A stretch of DNA of 64,000 nucleotides, taken from assembly GCA_030386875.1 (NCBI GenBank), contig CM059560.1, forward strand, positions 44,744,757 to 44,808,756, in the 5' to 3' direction. Source of the stretch: Morinoia aosen (lineage: Eukaryota; Arthropoda; Malacostraca; Amphipoda; Talitridae). The translations under genes and the position numbers were made by a program. Positions 51,647 through 63,644 of this stretch are shown here, in pieces; the stretch's first letter is position 1, and each line of letters begins with the position of its first letter. The notes beneath the pieces are model-generated. The model was not told where the DNA came from, made no database searches, and saw only the letters and a list, made by a program, of their open reading frames with translations.

Positions 51647-54302
51647 GAGATACCTCGTGTACTCCTTTGTACGCTGTAGAGATACCTTCTGTACTCCTTT
51701 GTACGTTGTAGAGATATTTCCTGTACTCCTTTGTGCGCTGTAGAGATACCTTCTGTACTCCTTTGTGCGCTGTAGAGATACCTTCTGTACTCCTTTGTGC
51801 GCTGTAGAGATACCTTCTGTACTCCTTTGTGCGCTGTAGAGATACCTTCTGTACTCCTTTGTGTGCTGTAGAGATACCTTCTGTACTCCTTTGTGCGCTG
51901 TAGAGATACCTTCTGTACTCCTTTGTGCGCTGTAGAGATACCTTCTGTACTCCTTTGTACGCTGTAGAGATACCTTCTGTACTCCTTTGTTCGCTGTAGA
52001 GATACCTTCTGTACTCCTTTGTACGCTGTAGAGATACCTCGTGTACTCCTTTGTACGTTCTAGAGATATTTCCTGTACTCCTTTGTGCGCTGTAGAGATA
52101 CCTTCTGTACTCCTTTGTACGCTGTAGAGATACCTCGTGTACTCCTTTGTACGTTCTAGAGATATTTCCTGTACTCCTTTGTGCGCTGTAGAGATACCTT
52201 CTGTACTCCTTTGTGTGCTGTAGAGATACCTTCTGTACTCCTTTGTGCGCTGTAGAGATACCTTCTGTACTCCTTTGTACGCTGTAGAGATACCTCGTGT
52301 ACTCCTTTGTACGTTCTAGAGATATTTCCTGTACTCCTTTGTGCGCTGTAGAGATTCCTTCTGTACTCCTTTGTGCGCTGTAGAGATACCTTCTGTACTC
52401 CTTTGTGCGCTGTAGAGATACCTTCTGTACTCTTTTGTACGCTGTAGAGATACCTCGTGTACTCCTTTGTACGTTCTAGAGATATTTCCTGTACTCCTTT
52501 TTGCGCTGTAGAGATACCTTCTGTACTCCTTTGTGCGCTGTAGAGATACCTTCTGTACTCCTTTGTGCGCTGTAGAGATACCTTCTGTACTCCTTTGTAC
52601 GCTGTAGAGATACCTTCTGTACTCCTTTGTGCGCTGTAGAGATACCTTCTGTACTCCTTTGTACGCTGTAGAGATACCTCGTGTACTCCTTTGTACGTTC
52701 TAGAGATTTTTCCTGTACTCCTTTGTGCGCTTTAGAGATACCTTCTGTACTCCTTTGTGCGCTGTAGAGATACCTTCTGTACTCCTTTGTGCGCTGTAGA
52801 GATACCTTCTGTACTCCTTTTTACGCTGTAGAGATACCTTCTGTACTCCTTTGTGCGCTGTAGAGATACCGTCTGTACTCCTTTGTACGCTGTAGAGATA
52901 CCTCGTGTACTCCTTTGTACGTTCTAGAGATATTTCCTGTACTGCTTTGTGCGCTGTAGAGATACCTTCTGTACTCCTTTGTGCGCTGTAGAGATACCTA
53001 TTGTACTCCTTTGTGCGCTGTAGAGATACCTTCTGTACTCCTTTGTGCGCTGTAAAGATACCTTCTGTACTCTTTTGTACGTTCTAGAGATATTTCCTGT
53101 ACTCCTTTGTGCGCTGTAGAGATACCTTCTGTACTCCTTTGTACGCTGTAGAGATACCTCGTGTACTCCTTTGTACGTTCTAGAGATATTTCCTGTACTC
53201 CTTTGTGCACTGTAGAGATACCTTCTGTACTCCTTTTTGCGCTGTAGAGATACCTTCTGTACTCCTTTGTGCGCTGTAGAGATACCTTCTGTACTCCTTT
53301 GTACGCTGGAGAGATACCTCGTGTACTCCTTTGTACGTTCTAGAGATATTTCCTGTACTCCTTTGTGCGCTGTAGAGATACCTTCTGTACTCCTTTGTGC
53401 GCTGTAGAGATACCTTCTGTACTCCTTTGTGCGCTGTAGAGATACCTTCTGTACTCCTTTGTACGCTGTAGAGATACCTTCTGTACTCCTTTGTGCGCTG
53501 TAGAGATACCTTCTGTACTCCTTTGTGCGCTGTAGAGATACCTTCTGTACTCCTTTGTGCGCTGTAGAGATACCTTCTGTACTCCTTTGTGCGCTGTAGA
53601 GATACCTTCTGTACTCCTTTGTGCGCTGTAGAGATACCTTCTGTACTCCTTTGTGCGCTGTAGAGATACCTTCTGTACTCCTTTGTGCGCTCTAGAGATA
53701 CCTTCTGTACTCCTTTGTGCGCTGTAGAGATACCTTCTGTACTCCTTTGTGCGCTGTAGAGATACCTTCTGTACTCCTTTGTGCGCTGTAGAGATACCTT
53801 CTGTACTCCTTTGTGCGCTGTTGAGATACCTCGTGTACTCCTTTGTACGCTGTAGAGATACCTTCTGTACTCCTTTGTACGTTGTAGAGATATTTCCTGT
53901 ACTCCTTTGTGCGCTGTAGAGATACCTTCTGTACTCCTTTGTGCGCTGTAGAGATACCTTCTGTACTCCTTTGTGCGCTGTAGAGATACCTTCTGTACTC
54001 CTTTGTGCGCTGTAGAGATACCTTCTGTACACCTTTGTACGTTCTAGATATATTTCCTGTACTCCTTTGTGCGCTGTAGAGATACCTTCTGTACTCCTTT
54101 GTACGCTGTAGAGATACCTCGTGTACTCCTTTGTACGTTCTAGAGATATTTCCTGTACTCCTTTGTGCGCTGTAGAGATACCTTCTGTACTCCTTTGTGT
54201 GCTGTAGAGATACCTTCTGTACTCCTTTGTGCGCTGTAGAGATACCTTCTGTACTCCTTTGTACGCTGTAGAGATACCTCGTGTACTCCTTTGTACGTTC
54301 TA

Positions 54303-54333
54303 GAGATTTTCCTGTACTCCTATGTGCGCTGTA
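54303..54333. repeat. 31-bp D unit with 1-bp deletion, copy 3
   Basis: Same deletion and flanking variants, 128 units minus one base after copy 2. Downstream GCTAAAGAG (near 54841) is shared only with copy 2 (near 50748), so these two are closest relatives. Confidence 0.95.
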
Positions 54334-55325
54334 GAGATTCCTTCTGTACTCCTTCGTGCGCTGTAGAGATACCTTCTGTACTCCTTTGTGCGCTGTAGAG
54401 ATACCTTCTGTACTCCTTTGTACGCTATAGAGATACCTTCTGTACTCCTTTGTGCGCTGTAGAGATACCTTCTGTACTCTTTTGTACGCTGTAGAGATAC
54501 CTCGTGTACTCCTTTATACGTTCTAGAGATATTTCCTGTACTCCTTTGTGCGCTGTAGAGATACCTTCTGTACTCCTTTGTGCGCTGTAGAGATACCTTC
54601 TGTACTCCTTTGTGCGCTGTAGAGATACCTTCTGTACTCCTTTGTACGCTGTAGAGATACCTTCTGTACTCCTTTGTGCGCTATAGAGATACCTTCTGTA
54701 CTCCTTTGTACGCTGTAGAGATACCTCGTGTACTCCTTTGTACGTTCTAGAGATATTTCCTGTACTCCTTTGTGCGCTTTAGAGATACCTTCTGTCCTCC
54801 TTTGTGCGCTGTAGAGATACCTTCTGTACTCCTTTGTGCGCTAAAGAGATACCTTCTGTACTCCTTTGTACGCTGTAGAGATACCTTCTGTACTCCTTTG
54901 TGCGCTGTAGAGATACCTTCTGTACTCCTTTGTACGCTGTAGAGATACCTCGTGTACTCCTTTTTACGTTCTGGAGATATTTCCTGTACTCCTTTGTGCG
55001 CTGTAGAGATACCTTCTGTACTCCTTTGTGCGCTGTAGAGATACCTTCTGTACTCCTTTGTGCGCTGTAGAGATACCTTCTGTACTCCTTTGTGCGCTGT
55101 AGAGATACCTTCTGTACTCCTTTGTGCGCTGTAGAGATACCTCGTGTACTCCTTTGTACGCTGTAGAGATACCTTCTGTACTCCTTTGTACGCTGTAGAG
55201 ATACCTCGTGTACTCCTTTGTGCGCTGTAGAGATACCTTCTGTACTCCTTTGTACGCTGTAGAGATACTTCGTGTACTCCTTTGTACGTTCTAGAGATAT
55301 TTCGTGTACTCCTTTGTGCGCTGTA

Positions 55326-55773
55326 GAGATACCTTCTGTACTCCTTTGTGCGCTGTAGAGATACCTTCTGTACTCCTTTGTGCGCTGTAGAGATACCTTC
55401 TGTACTCCTTTGTGCGCTGTAGAGATACCTTCTGTACTCCTTTGTGCGCTGTAGAGATACCTTCTGTACTCCTTTGTGCGCTGTAGAGATACCTTCTGTA
55501 CTCCTTTGTGCGCTGTAGAGATACCTTCTGTACTCCTTTGTGCGCTGTAGAGATACCTTCTGTACTCCTTTGTGCGCTGTAGAGATACCTTCTGTACTCC
55601 TTTGTGCGCTGTAGAGATACCTTCTGTACTCCTTTGTGCGCTGTAGAGATACCTTCTGTACTCCTTTGTGCGCTGTAGAGATACCTTCTGTACTCCTTTG
55701 TGCGCTGTAGAGATACCTTCTGTACTCCTTTGTGCGCTGTAGAGATACCTTCTGTACTCCTTTGTGCGCTGTT
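55326..55773. repeat. Run of 14 A-type units
   Basis: Follows the TTTCGTG D unit at 55294-55325 and ends with GCTGTT at 55773. The extra unit relative to 51231-51646 changes the offset between the two copies from 4095 to 4127 bp. Confidence 0.88.
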
Positions 55774-57341
55774 GAGATACCTCGTGTACTCCTTTGTACG
55801 CTGTAGAGATACCTTCTGTACTCCTTTGTACGTTGTAGAGATATTTCCTGTACTCCTTTGTGCGCTGTAGAGATACCTTCTGTACTCCTTTGTGCGCTGT
55901 AGAGATACCTTCTGTACTCCTTTGTGCGCTTTAGAGATACCTTCTGTACTCCTTTGTGCGCTGTAGAGATACCTTCTGTACTCCTTTGTGTGCTGTAGAG
56001 ATACCTTCTGTACTCCTTTGTGCGCTGTAGAGATACCTTCTGTACTCCTTTGTGCGCTGTAGAGATACCTTCTGTACTCCTTTGTACGCTGTAGAGATAC
56101 CTTCTGTACTCCTTTGTTCGCTGTAGAGATACCTTCTGTACTCCTTTGTACGCTGTAGAGATACCTCGTGTACTCCTTTGTACGTTCTAGAGATATTTCC
56201 TGTACTCCTTTGTGCGCTGTAGAGATAGCTTCTGTACTCCTTTGTACGCTGTAGAGATACCTCGTGTACTCCTTTGTACGTTCTAGAGATATTTCCTGTA
56301 CTCCTTTGTGCGCTGTAGAGATACCTTCTGTACTCCTTTGTGTGCTGTAGAGATACCTTCTGTACTCCTTTGTGCGCTGTAGAGATACCTTCTGTACTCC
56401 TTTGTACGCTGTAGAGATACCTCGTGTACTCCTTTGTACGTTCTAGAGATATTTCCTGTACTCCTTTGTGCGCTGTAGAGATTCCTTCTGTACTCCTTTG
56501 TGCGCTGTAGAGATACCTTCTGTACTCCTTTGTGCGCTGTAGAGATACCTTCTGTACTCTTTTGTACGCTGTAGAGATACCTCGTGTACTCCTTTGTACG
56601 TTCTAGAGATATTTCCTGTACTCCTGTTTGCGCTGTAGAGATACCTTCTGTACTCCTTTGAGCGCTGTAGAGATACCTTCTGTACTCCTTTGTGCGCTGT
56701 AGAGATACCTTCTGTACTCCTCTGTACGCTGTAGAGATACCTTCTGTACTCCTTTGTGCGCTGTAGAGATACCTTCTGTACTCCTTTGTACGCTGTAGAG
56801 ATACCTCGTGTACTCCTTTGTACGTTCTAGAGATTTTTCCTGTACTCCTTTGTGCGCTTTAGAGATACCCTCTGTACTCCTTTGTGCGCTGTAGAGATAC
56901 CTTCTGTACTCCTTTGTGCGCTGTAGAGATACCTTCTGTAATCCTTTTTACGCTGTAGAGATACCTTCTGTACTCCTTTGTGCGCTGTAGAGATACCGTC
57001 TGTACTCCTTTGTACGCTGTAGAGATACCTCGTGTACTCCTTTGTACGTTCTAGAGATATTTCCTGTACTCCTTTGTGCGCTGTAGAGATACCTTCTGTA
57101 CTCCTTTGTGCGCTGTAGAGATACCTATTGTACTCCTTTGTGCGCTGTAGAGATACCTTCTGTACTCCTTTGTGCGCTGTAAAGATACCTTCTGTACTCT
57201 TTTGTACGTTCTAGAGATATTTCCTGTACTCCTTTGTGCGCTGTAGAGATACCTTCTGTACTCCTTTGTACGCTGTAGAGATACCTCGTGTACTCCTTTG
57301 TACGTTCTAGAGATATTTCCTGTACTCCTTTGTGCGCTGTA
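55454..57341. repeat. 59-unit tandem duplication, copy 1
   Basis: Markers recur 1888 bp downstream: GTTGAG 55771/57659, GCGCTTTAGAG 55926/57814, GTGTGCTG near 55989/57877, CTGTTTGCG near 56624/58512, TTGAGCGC near 56659/58547, CCTCTGTACG near 56719/58607 and CCTATTG 57124/59012. Private differences include GATAGCTTC near 56225, GATACCCTC near 56867 and TGTAATCC near 56940. Confidence 0.9.
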
Positions 57342-59229
57342 GAGATACCTTCTGTACTCCTTTGTGCGCTGTAGAGATACCTTCTGTACTCCTTTGTGCG
57401 CTGTAGAGATACCTTCTGTACTCCTTTGTGCGCTGTAGAGATACCTTCTGTACTCCTTTGTGCGCTGTAGAGATACCTTCTGTACTCCTTTGTGCGCTGT
57501 AGAGATACCTTCTGTACTCCTTTGTGCGCTGTAGAGATACCTTCTGTACTCCTTTGTGCGCTGTAGAGATACCTTCTGTACTCCTTTGTGCGCTGTAGAG
57601 ATACCTTCTGTACTCCTTTGTGCGCTGTAGAGATACCTTCTGTACTCCTTTGTGCGCTGTTGAGATACCTCGTGTACTCCTTTGTACGCTGTAGAGATAC
57701 CTTCTGTACTCCTTTGTACGTTGTAGAGATATTTCCTGTACTCCTTTGTGCGCTGTAGAGATACCTTCTGTACTCCTTTGTGCGCTGTAGAGATACCTTC
57801 TGTACTCCTTTGTGCGCTTTAGAGATACCTTCTGTACTCCTTTGTGCGCTGTAGAGATACCTTCTGTACTCCTTTGTGTGCTGTAGAGATACCTTCTGTA
57901 CTCCTTTGTGCGCTGTAGAGATACCTTCTGTACTCCTTTGTGCGCTGTAGAGATACCTTCTGTACTCCTTTGTACGCTGTAGAGATACCTTCTGTACTCC
58001 TTTGTTCGCTGTAGAGATACCTTCTGTACTCCTTTGTACGCTGTAGAGATACCTCGTGTACTCCTTTGTACGTTCTAGAGATATTTCCTGTACTCCTTTG
58101 TGCGCTGTAGAGATACCTTCTGTACTCCTTTGTACGCTGTAGAGATACCTCGTGTACTCCTTTGTACGTTCTAGAGATATTTCCTGTACTCCTTTGTGCG
58201 CTGTAGAGATACCTTCTGTACTCCTTTGTGTGCTGTAGAGATACCTTCTGTACTCCTTTGTGCGCTGTAGAGATACCTTCTGTACTCCTTTGTACGCTGT
58301 AGAGATACCTCGTGTACTCCTTTGTACGTTCTAGAGATATTTCCTGTACTCCTTTGTGCGCTGTAGAGATTCCTTCTGTACTCCTTTGTGCGCTGTAGAG
58401 ATACCTTCTGTACTCCTTTGTGCGCTGTAGAGATACCTTCTGTACTCTTTTGTACGCTGTAGAGATACCTCGTGTACTCCTTTGTACGTTCTAGAGATAT
58501 TTCCTGTACTCCTGTTTGCGCTGTAGAGATACCTTCTGTACTCCTTTGAGCGCTGTAGAGATACCTTCTGTACTCCTTTGTGCGCTGTAGAGATACCTTC
58601 TGTACTCCTCTGTACGCTGTAGAGATACCTTCTGTACTCCTTTGTGCGCTGTAGAGATACCTTCTATACTCCTTTGTACGCTGTAGAGATACCTCGTGTA
58701 CTCCTTTGTACGTTCTAGAGATTTTTCCTGTACTCCTTTGTGCGCTTTAGAGATACCTTCTGTACTCCTTTGTGCGCTGTAGAGATACCTTCTGTACTCC
58801 TTTGTGCGCTGTAGAGATACCTTCTGTACTCCTTTTTACGCTGTAGAGATACCTTCTGTACTCCTTTGTGCGCTGTAGAGATACCGTCTGTACTCCTTTG
58901 TACGCTGTAGAGATACCTCGTGTACTCCTTTGTACGTTCTAGAGATATTTCCTGTACTCCTTTGTGCGCTGTAGAGATACCTTCTGTACTCCTTTGTGCG
59001 CTGTAGAGATACCTATTGTACTCCTTTGTGCGCTGTAGAGATACCTTCTGTACTCCTTTGTGCGCTGTAAAGATACCTTCTGTACTCTTTTGTACGTTCT
59101 AGAGATATTTCCTGTACTCCTTTGTGCGCTGTAGAGATACCTTCTGTACTCCTTTGTACGCTGTAGAGATACCTCGTGTACTCCTTTGTACGTTCTAGAG
59201 ATATTTCCTGTACTCCTTTGTGCACTGTA
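57342..59229. repeat. 59-unit tandem duplication, copy 2
   Basis: Second copy of the 1888-bp block, with few differences from the first (a private CTATACTCC lies near 58666). Its right end runs into GCACTG and CTTTTTGCG units that match 53.2 kb and not copy 1, placing the junction near 59222. Confidence 0.9.
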
Positions 59230-60413
59230 GAGATACCTTCTGTACTCCTTTTTGCGCTGTAGAGATACCTTCTGTACTCCTTTGTGCGCTGTAGAGATAC
59301 CTTCTGTACTCCTTTGTACGCTGGAGAGATACCTCGTGTACTCCTTTGTACGTTCTAGAGATATTTCCTGTACTCCTTTGTGCGCTGTAGAGATACCTTC
59401 TGTACTCCTTTGTGCGCTGTAGAGATACCTTCTGTACTCCTTTGTGCGCTGTAGAGATACCTTCTGTACTCCTTTGTACGCTGTAGAGATACCTTCTGTA
59501 CTCCTTTGTGCGCTGTAGAGATACCTTCTGTACTCCTTTGTACGCTGTAGAGATACCTCGTGTACTCCTTTGTACGTTCTAGAGATATTTCCTGTACTCC
59601 TTTGTGCGCTGTAGAGATACCTTCTGTACTCCTTTGTGCGCTGTAGAGATACCTTCTGTACTCCTTTGTGCGCTGTAGAGATACCTTCTGTACTCCTTTG
59701 TACGCTGTAGAGATACCTTCTGTACTCCTTTGTGCGCTGTAGAGATACCTTCTGTACTCCTTTGTACGCTGTAGAGATACCTTCTGTACTCCTTTGTGCG
59801 CTGTAGAGATACCTTCTGTACTCCTTTGTACGCTGTAGAGATACCTCGGGTACTCCTTTGTACGTTCTAGAGATATTTCCTGTACTCCTTTGTGCGCTGT
59901 AGAGATATATTCTGTACTCCTTTGTGCGCTGTAGAGATACCTTCTGTACTCCTTTGTGCGCTGTAGAGATACCTTCTGTACTCCTTTGTGCGCTGTAGAG
60001 ATACCTTCTGTACTCCTTTGTACGCTCTAGAGATACCTCGTGTACTCCTTTGTACGTTCTAGAGATATTTCCTGTACTCCTTTGTGCGCTGTAGAGATAC
60101 CTTCTGTACTCCTTTGTACGCTGTAGAGATACCTCGTGTACTCCTTTGTACGTTCTAGAGATATTTCCTGTACTCCTTTGTGCGCTGTAGAAATACCTTC
60201 TGTACTCCTTTGTGCGCTGTAGAGATACCTTCTGTACTCCTTTGTACGCTGTAGAGATACCTCGTGTACTCCTTTGTACGTTCTAGAGATATTTCCTGTA
60301 CTCCTTTGTGCGCTGTAGAGATACCTTCTGTACTTCTTTGTGCGCTGTAGAGACACCTTCTGTACTCCTTTGTGCGCTGTAGAGATACCTTCTGTACTCC
60401 TTTGTGCGCTGTA

Positions 60414-60445
60414 GAGATACCTTCTGTACTCCTTTGTACCCTGCA
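60414..60445. repeat. CTGCAG-bearing unit 12
   Basis: CTGCAG at 60441, preceded by a GAGACACC unit near 60350. It is the only copy in the right-hand family. Its distance from the previous copy is 446 units minus 3 bases, matching the three 31-bp units between them. Confidence 0.9.
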
Positions 60446-61117
60446 GAGATACCTTCTGTACTCCTTTGTGCGCTGTAGAGATACCTTCTGTACTCCTTTG
60501 TACGCTGTAGAGATACCTCGTGTACTCCTTTGTACGTTCTAGAGATATTTCCTGTACTCCTTTGTGCGCTGTAGAGATACCTTCTGTACTCCTTTGTGCG
60601 CTGTAGAGATACCTTCTGTACTCCTTTGTGCGCTGTAGAGATACATTCTGTACTCCTTTGTACGCTGTAGAGATACCTTCTGTACTCCTTTGTGCGCTGT
60701 AGAGATACCTTCTGTACTCCTTTGTACGCTGTAGAGATACCTCGTGTACTCCTTTGTACGTTCTAGAGATATTTCCTGTACTCCTTTGTGCGCTGTAGAG
60801 ATACCTTCTGTACTCCTTTGTGCGCTGTAGAGATACCTTCTGTTCTCCTTTGTGCGCTGTAGAGAAACCTTCTGTACTCCTTTGTGCGCTGTAGAGATAC
60901 CTTCTGTACTCCTTTGTGCGCTGTAGAGATACCTCGTGTACTCCTTTGTACGCTGTAGAGATACCTTCTGTACTCCTTTGTACGCTGTAGAGATACCTCG
61001 TGTACTCCTTTGTGCGCTGTAGAGATACCTTCTGTACTCCTTTGTACGCTGTAGAGATACTTCGTGTACTCCTTTGTACGTTCTAGAGATATTTCGTGTA
61101 CTCCTTTGTGCGCTGTA

Positions 61118-61501
61118 GAGATACCTTCTGTACTCCTTTGTGCGCTGTAGAGATACCTTCTGTACTCCTTTGTGCGCTGTAGAGATACCTTCTGTACTCC
61201 TTTGTGCGCTGTAGAGATACCTTCTGTACTCCTTTGTGCGCTGTAGAGATACCTTCTGTACTCCTTTAAGCGCTGTAGAGATACCTTCTGTACTCCTTTG
61301 TGCGCTGTAGAGATACCTTCTGTACTCCTTTGTGCGCTGTAGAGATACCTTTTGTACTCCTTTGTGCGCTGTAGAGATACCTTCTGTACTCCTTTGTGCG
61401 CTGTAGAGATACCTTCTGTACTCCTTTGTGCGCTGTAGAGATACCTTCTGTACTCCTTTGTGCGCTGTAGAGATACCTTCTGTACTCCTTTGTGCGCTGT
61501 A
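61118..61501. repeat. Run of 12 A-type units
   Basis: Follows the TTTCGTG D unit at 61086-61117 and ends at a C unit at 61502. It carries a CTTTAAGCG change near 61266 and ends GCTGTA, without the GCTGTT seen in three sibling runs. Confidence 0.85.
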
Positions 61502-62173
61502 GAGATACCTCGTGTACTCCTTTGTACGCTGTAGAGATACCTTCTGTACTCCTTTGTACGTTGTAGAGATATTTCCTGTACTCCTTTGTGCGCTGTAGAG
61601 ATACCTTCTGTACTCCTTTGTGCGCTGTAGAGATACCTTCTGTACTCCTTTGTGCGCTGTAGAGATACCTTCTGTACTCCTTTGTGCGCTGTAGAGATAC
61701 CTTCTGTACTCCTTTGTGCGCTGTAGAGATACCTTCTGTACTCATTTGTGCGCTGTAGAGATATCTTCTGTACTCCTTTGTACGCTGTAGAGATACGTCG
61801 TGTACTCCTTTGTACGTTCTAGAGATATTTCCTGTACTCCTTTGTGCGCTGTAGAGATACCTTCTGTACTCCTTTGTGCGCTGTAGAGATACCTTCTGTA
61901 CTCCTTTGTGCGCTGTAGAGATACCTTCTGTACTCCTTTGTACGCTGTAGAGATACCTTCTGTACTCCTTTGTACGTTCTAGATATATTTCCTGTACTCC
62001 TTTGTGCGCTGTAGAGATACCTTCTGTACTCCTTTGTACGCTGTAGAGATACCTCGTGTACTCCTTTGTACGTTCTAGAGATATTTCCTGTACTCCTTTG
62101 TGCGCTGTAGAGATACCTTCTGTACTCCTTTGTACGCTGTAGAGATACCTCGTGTACTCCTTTGTACGTTCTA

Positions 62174-62204
62174 GAGATTTTCCTGTACTCCTATGTGCGC
62201 TGTA
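62174..62204. repeat. 31-bp D unit with 1-bp deletion, copy 4
   Basis: Same deletion and flanking variants, 246 units minus one base after copy 3. It has GCTGTAGAG where copies 2 and 3 have GCTAAAGAG, like copy 1. Confidence 0.95.
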
Positions 62205-63196
62205 GAGATTCCTTCTGTACTCCTTCGTGCGCTGTAGAGATACCTTCTGTACTCCTTTGTGCGCTGTAGAGATACCTTCTGTACTCCTTTGTACGCTATA
62301 GAGATACCTTCTGTACTCCTTTGTGCGCTGTAGAGATACCTTCTGTACTCTTTTGTACGCTGTAGAGATACCTCGTGTACTCCTTTATACGTTCTAGAGA
62401 TATTTCCTGTACTCCTTTGTGCGCTGTAGAGATACCTTCTGTACTCCTTTGTGCGCTGTAGAGATACCTTCTGTACTCCTTTGTGCGCTGTAGAGATACC
62501 TTCTGTACTCCTTTGTACGCTGTAGAGATACCTTCTGTACTCCTTTGTGCGCTATAGAGATACCTTCTGTACTCCTTTGTACGCTGTAGAGATACCTCGT
62601 GTACTCCTTTGTACGTTCTAGAGATATTTCCTGTACTCCTTTGTGCGCTTTAGAGATACCTTCTGTCCTCCTTTGTGCGCTGTAGAGATACCTTCTGTAC
62701 TCCTTTGTGCGCTGTAGAGATACCTTCTGTACTCCTTTGTACGCTGTAGAGATACCTTCTGTACTCCTTTGTGCGCTGTAGAGATACCTTCTGTACTCCT
62801 TTGTACGCTGTAGAGATACCTGGTGTACTCCTTTTTACGTTCTAGAGATATTTCCTGTACTCCTTTGTGCGCTGTAGAGATACCTTCTGTACTCCTTTGT
62901 GCGCTGTAGAGATACCTTCTGTACTCCTTTGTGCGCTGTAGAGATACCTTCTGTACTCCTTTGTGCGCTGTAGAGATACCTTCTGTACTCCTTTGTGCGC
63001 TGTAGAGATACCTCGTGTACTCCTTTGTACGCTGTAGAGATACCTTCTGTACTCCTTTGTACGCTGTAGAGATACCTCGTGTACTCCTTTGTGCGCTGTA
63101 GAGATACCTTCTGTACTCCTTTGTACGCTGTAGAGATACTTCGTGTACTCCTTTGTACGTTCTAGAGATATTTCGTGTACTCCTTTGTGCGCTGTA

Positions 63197-63644
63197 GAGA
63201 TTCCTTCTGTACTCCTTTGTGCGCTGTAGAGATACCTTCTGTACTCCTTTGTGCGCTGTAGAGATACCTTCTGTACTCCTTTGTGCGCTGTAGAGATACC
63301 TTCTGTACTCCTTTGTGCGCTGTAGAGATACCTTCTGTACTCCTTTGTGCGCTGTAGAGATACCTTCTGTACTCCTTTGTGCGCTGTAGAGATACCTTCT
63401 GTACTCCTTTGTGCGCTGTAGAGATACCTTCTGTACTCCTTTGTGCGCTGTAGAGATACCTTCTGTACTCATTTGTGCGCTGTAGAGATACCTTCTGTAC
63501 TCCTTTGTGCGCTGTAGAGATACCTTCTGTACTCCTTTGTGCGCTGTAGAGATACCTTCTGTACTCCTTTGTGCGCTGTAGAGATACCTTCTGTACTCCT
63601 TTGTGCGCTGTAGAGATACCTTCTGTACTCCTTTGTGCGCTGTA
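63197..63644. repeat. Run of 14 A-type units
   Basis: Follows the TTTCGTG D unit at 63165-63196. The first unit reads GAGATTCC and one unit has CTCATTTG near 63470. The run ends GCTGTA before a C unit at 63645. Confidence 0.85.

Larger units (their letters stand above)
50208..54302. repeat. Right-hand family higher-order repeat, copy 2 (128 units)
   Basis: Repeats the marker order of copy 1 up to about 51.75 kb. It then continues with about 67 extra units carrying GTGTGCTG, GAGATTCC, CTTTTTGCG, GAGATTTTTCC, CCTATTG (52997) and GCTGGAGAG (53306). Confidence 0.85.
54303..62173. repeat. Right-hand family higher-order repeat, copy 3 (246 units)
   Basis: Matches copy 2 at 4095 bp and, after the one-unit-longer A run, at 4127 bp (CCTATTG 52997/57124). 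It is enlarged by the internal 1888-bp duplication and by a segment at 59.2-61.1 kb with the CTGCAG module that copy 2 lacks. CCTATTG, GCACTG and GCTGGAGAG at 59012-59325 match copy 2 at 6015 bp. Confidence 0.83.
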
